A stretch of DNA of 64,000 nt from Nemorincola sp044225795 (lineage in GTDB: Bacteria > Bacteroidota > Bacteroidia > Chitinophagales > Chitinophagaceae), in assembly GCA_044225795.1 (NCBI GenBank), contig JBGAIF010000007.1, positions 62,001 through 126,000 of the forward strand, in the 5' to 3' direction. Position numbers and translations under genes: made by a program. Within the stretch, counting starts at the first letter, position 1, and each line of letters opens with the position of its first letter. Below, one piece after another: positions 61,483 through 64,000 of this stretch. Under the pieces are notes generated by a model, which was not told where the DNA came from, did no database searches, and saw nothing but the letters and a program-made list of their open reading frames with translations.

Positions 61483-62525
61483 TCCTGTTCTTATGCTGCT
61501 GGCTGCAGGCGTGTGTCAAAGATAAACCACAGCCCGCAGCAGGTGATCCGCCGCATGGCAGCAACAAGGTATTTGTAGTGTGCGAAGGCAGCCTGGGCAA
61601 CGGCGATGGTACACTATACCTATACGACCGCGACAGAAAAACGGTATCGGGGGACCTTTATAAGGCGGCCAATGGCCTGCCGCTGGGAGATGTGTTCCAG
61701 AGCATGACGAGGATAGGTGATAAGCTGTTTCTCTGCGTCAATAATTCGGATAAGATAGCTGTCACCGATACGGTGAATTATAAGGTAGTTGCCACAATAC
61801 ACATACCCAAGCCGAGATATGCACTGCAGGTAAGCGCCTCAAGGGCCTTTGTCTCTACCCTGTACAGCAACAAGGTGTATGTTATTGATGTGGTGAACTA
61901 TGCTGTGGTGGACAGCATTACGATGCCTGCACAAAACCCGGAGGGTATGTGCCTGGTGAATGGCGAAGCCTGGATATGCACCTGGGACACAGCGTGTAAC
62001 AGTGTATATAGGATCAACACCGCAACTAATAAGATAACGCAGACCATAAAGATAAACGGATATGCCCCGCAGGAAGCCATTGCCGATAAGGCAGGTATGG
62101 TATGGGTGCTGGCGGGCAATAAAACGAAGGGCAAAACAGCGACACTAACACGCATAGACCCGCTGACGGGAGAGCTGCTGCATACTTATACATTCCCGGG
62201 GGAAGCTGATGTGCTGAAACCGGCAATGAATAAGACAAAGGACTCACTATACTTCATTGAGGTGAACTACTACGGCAGCACTGCCAATAACGGGATATAC
62301 AGAATGGGCATACTGGATGCCGATCTGCCATCACAGCCATTTATAGCGGGAACGGCTTATCAATATTTCTGGGGCCTGGGCATTGACCCTGTCACGAACA
62401 ACATATTCGTGGGTGACCCGAAGGGATTTACACAAAAAGGAACGATACAGATATACAGACCCGATGGCTCCACCGTTGACAGCTTTTCTGTTGGGCTGGG
62501 GCCGGGACATTTTTATTTTGAATGA
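61455..62525 (+). CDS. Beta-propeller surface lipoprotein, BtuG-like
   Basis: A 356-aa lipoprotein (lipobox LQAC, Cys20). The body is a run of YncE/DUF5074-like propeller blades: NKVFVVCEGSLGNGDGTLYLYDR, VFQSMTRIGDKLFLCVNNSDKIAVTD, YALQVSASRAFVSTLYSNKVYVIDV, NPEGMCLVNGEAWICTWDTACNSVYRI, AIADKAGMVWVLAGNK. In Bacteroides the BtuG lipoprotein of this fold sits over BtuB and binds cobalamin very tightly, so this is the likely counterpart. Its start overlaps the upstream gene by 28 bases and its stop overlaps btuB (ATGA). Confidence 0.85.
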   Translation: MGRKSHQAIILFLCCWLQACVKDKPQPAAGDPPHGSNKVFVVCEGSLGNGDGTLYLYDRDRKTVSGDLYKAANGLPLGDVFQSMTRIGDKLFLCVNNSDKIAVTDTVNYKVVATIHIPKPRYALQVSASRAFVSTLYSNKVYVIDVVNYAVVDSITMPAQNPEGMCLVNGEAWICTWDTACNSVYRINTATNKITQTIKINGYAPQEAIADKAGMVWVLAGNKTKGKTATLTRIDPLTGELLHTYTFPGEADVLKPAMNKTKDSLYFIEVNYYGSTANNGIYRMGILDADLPSQPFIAGTAYQYFWGLGIDPVTNNIFVGDPKGFTQKGTIQIYRPDGSTVDSFSVGLGPGHFYFE

Positions 62526-64000
62526 GCACTAGTAAAAGGATATACAGAACGCGAATTGTATCACTTACCATAATGGTGATGCTATCGGGGTATGCTGCCT
62601 ATGCTCAAAAAAAAGACACGCTTGGGGAAGTAGAAGTGCGTGCAGGACACAAAGTGTCGGAAGATGAGAAGCTCAACGAATTCGCCACAGGACAGAAAGT
62701 GACTGTAATAGACAATGCCACACTGCAACAATACAAATTGCAGAACCTGGCTACGCTGCTCACACAGCAACTACCGGTCTTTGTAAAATCGTATGGGTTG
62801 AACGGTATAGCGACGCTGAACTTCAGGGGGTCGTCGGCAGCACAGAACCAGGTGCTATGGAACGGCGTGCCTATACAGAATGCAGCACTGGGTGTGGCAG
62901 ACATTTCCACATTGCCTGTTATGCTGATGAATAAGGTGAATGTGGTGTATGGTGGCAGTTCCGCGCTCTGGGGCAGCGGCAATGTAGGCGGTGCACTGAT
63001 GCTGGAGGATGAGCGCTCTGACTTTGCACCCGGAAAAAGAAAAGTTGCATTAACGGCAGGCGCAGGCAGTTATGGCCAGTATATGGGCGGTGTGCAAACA
63101 AGCAGATCTTGGAGGAAATGGTACTTAGCTGCAACCATTTTCGGGCAAACAGCGACGAACGATTTCGGATATTCTGACCTAACAGGAAAGCGGACACGAA
63201 TGACCAATGATAAGCTACAGAGCGCATCTGTATTGGTACAGACAGCGTACAAGATCAACGACGAGCAAACCATAAACCTCTCCGTCTGGCACCAGCAGTA
63301 TAACCGGGAAATACCACCTGCGCTCTTTGAAACAGTTTCCGACAAAGAACAAAAGGACGCATCTCTGCGCATGGTGGCCGACTGGAGCAAACAAAAAGGG
63401 AATGATAACCTTTACGCAAAAGCTGCATTCATAATGGACGACATCAGCTATGGAGACAGGTCGCTGCTGCTGAACACAAAGACAAGCGTATATCAATATT
63501 ACCAGGAAGCAGGATGGAAGAAACAGATCAGCAATAGCAGCCGCCTGCTGGTATTCGTGCCGGTGCAGATATCGTGGTTGCCTGTCAATGATACCCAGCG
63601 ACAGACGAAAGTAGCGGCTGCCGGGGCGTATAACATCTCTATGCTACGTGGCAAACTTGATATAACCGCAACGGCGAGGGGCGAGCGCATCAATGACCGA
63701 AATATATTACTACCGGGAGTGGGGGCAAAATATGCGATAACCGGCTGGCTGGCTGCACAGGCCAATATACAGCGATCTTACCGGGCACCCACACTGAATG
63801 AGCTATACCTTTTCCCGGGAGGCAATGCCGCACTGAGGCCTGAACATGGCTGGAGTGAAGATGCCGGATATATAACAAGGCTACGAAAGAACCGTGTAGA
63901 ACTTCATCACGACCTGAGTGTCTTCAACCGTGACATACACGACTGGATCATCTGGTTAGGAGGCAGCATATGGACACCTCATAACATCGCCGAGGTGCAT
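62522..64000 (+). CDS. btuB: TonB-dependent cobalamin receptor BtuB-like (partial)
   Basis: 493 codons are visible and the frame runs off the right edge. Signal MVMLSGYAAYAQ; then a plug: EVEVRAGHKVSEDEKLNEFATGQKVTVIDNATLQQYKLQNLATLLTQQLPVFVKSYGLNGIATLNFRGSS, split here by normal plug features; ends GGSSALWGSGNVGGALML. Barrel strands begin near residue 175, and RSYRAPTLNELYLFPGG is a family barrel motif. It belongs to the riboswitch operon, so it most likely carries cobalamin or corrinoids across the outer membrane. The remaining C-terminal part and any following ABC genes are outside the window. Confidence 0.9.
   Translation, partial: MSTSKRIYRTRIVSLTIMVMLSGYAAYAQKKDTLGEVEVRAGHKVSEDEKLNEFATGQKVTVIDNATLQQYKLQNLATLLTQQLPVFVKSYGLNGIATLNFRGSSAAQNQVLWNGVPIQNAALGVADISTLPVMLMNKVNVVYGGSSALWGSGNVGGALMLEDERSDFAPGKRKVALTAGAGSYGQYMGGVQTSRSWRKWYLAATIFGQTATNDFGYSDLTGKRTRMTNDKLQSASVLVQTAYKINDEQTINLSVWHQQYNREIPPALFETVSDKEQKDASLRMVADWSKQKGNDNLYAKAAFIMDDISYGDRSLLLNTKTSVYQYYQEAGWKKQISNSSRLLVFVPVQISWLPVNDTQRQTKVAAAGAYNISMLRGKLDITATARGERINDRNILLPGVGAKYAITGWLAAQANIQRSYRAPTLNELYLFPGGNAALRPEHGWSEDAGYITRLRKNRVELHHDLSVFNRDIHDWIIWLGGSIWTPHNIAEVH

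Noticed and set aside
1..64000. CRISPR arrays, tRNA or rRNA genes, IS elements, prophage or integrative element borders
   Set aside because: No spaced identical repeats, no recognisable tRNA or rRNA stretches, and no transposase, integrase or phage gene among the frames.

Overview
This window is an ordinary chromosomal segment of a Bacteroidota bacterium, most likely from the Chitinophagales/Chitinophagaceae neighbourhood. Supporting signs are type IX secretion (T9SS) C-terminal sorting domains, SprB/HYR-type giant surface proteins, SusC-like and TonB-dependent receptors with carboxypeptidase-like N-domains, DUF3822 next to rsmD, and -7 promoter boxes of the form TAnnTTTG (often TACCTTTG) with TTTG about 20 bp upstream. 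Start codons are seldom preceded by a strong Shine-Dalgarno sequence. I see no rRNA, tRNA, CRISPR array, prophage, transposase or integrase. Taxonomy is inferred from gene families and promoter style only.

Layout. 0-7.9 kb: a bacilliredoxin-like protein, a MATE exporter, a 55-aa peptide gene with its own terminator, and a 1724-aa modular T9SS surface protein. 7.9-13 kb: housekeeping genes (DUF3822-rsmD-coaD; Nudix; pyrE-UbiA-maf). 13-21 kb: an FAD oxidase, two glycosyltransferases, a probably inactive beta-lactamase-fold protein, DUF4159, rsmE, an ECF sigma factor and a polyprenyl synthase. 21-31 kb: an OmpA-type protein with calcium-binding repeats, small lipoproteins, lptB, a GH3-like protein, membrane proteins, and a GlxA-type regulator divergent from VOC/DinB genes. 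31-36 kb: a tight seven-gene carotenoid operon (crtI-crtB-TPR-like-idi-SRPBCC-crtZ-crtYcd) that should make zeaxanthin-type pigment from GGPP; it has no GGPP synthase of its own and carries an inverted repeat upstream.

36-53 kb: a large outer-membrane receptor, class I aldolase, two GT-C-like membrane proteins, prmC/ribD, EamA, YigZ, queG, an aminotransferase, recN and lepA. 53-59 kb: tandemly duplicated lipoproteins separated by a palindrome-rich spacer, a cold-shock protein, small unknown proteins, a TonB/TolA-shaped protein downstream of a 47-bp palindrome, and a MarR regulator. 59-64 kb: a cobalamin riboswitch followed by four tightly linked genes (DUF4465 protein, surface protein, beta-propeller lipoprotein, BtuB-like receptor running off the window). 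This is a B12 capture and import operon in which two of the putative surface binders carry T9SS tails.

The most interesting items are the T9SS-linked B12 locus, the unannotated 55-aa peptide beside a MATE exporter, the carotenoid operon with its two accessory genes and candidate operator, the beta-lactamase-like protein lacking its catalytic Lys and Tyr, and several unexplained intergenic palindromes and short tandem repeats.
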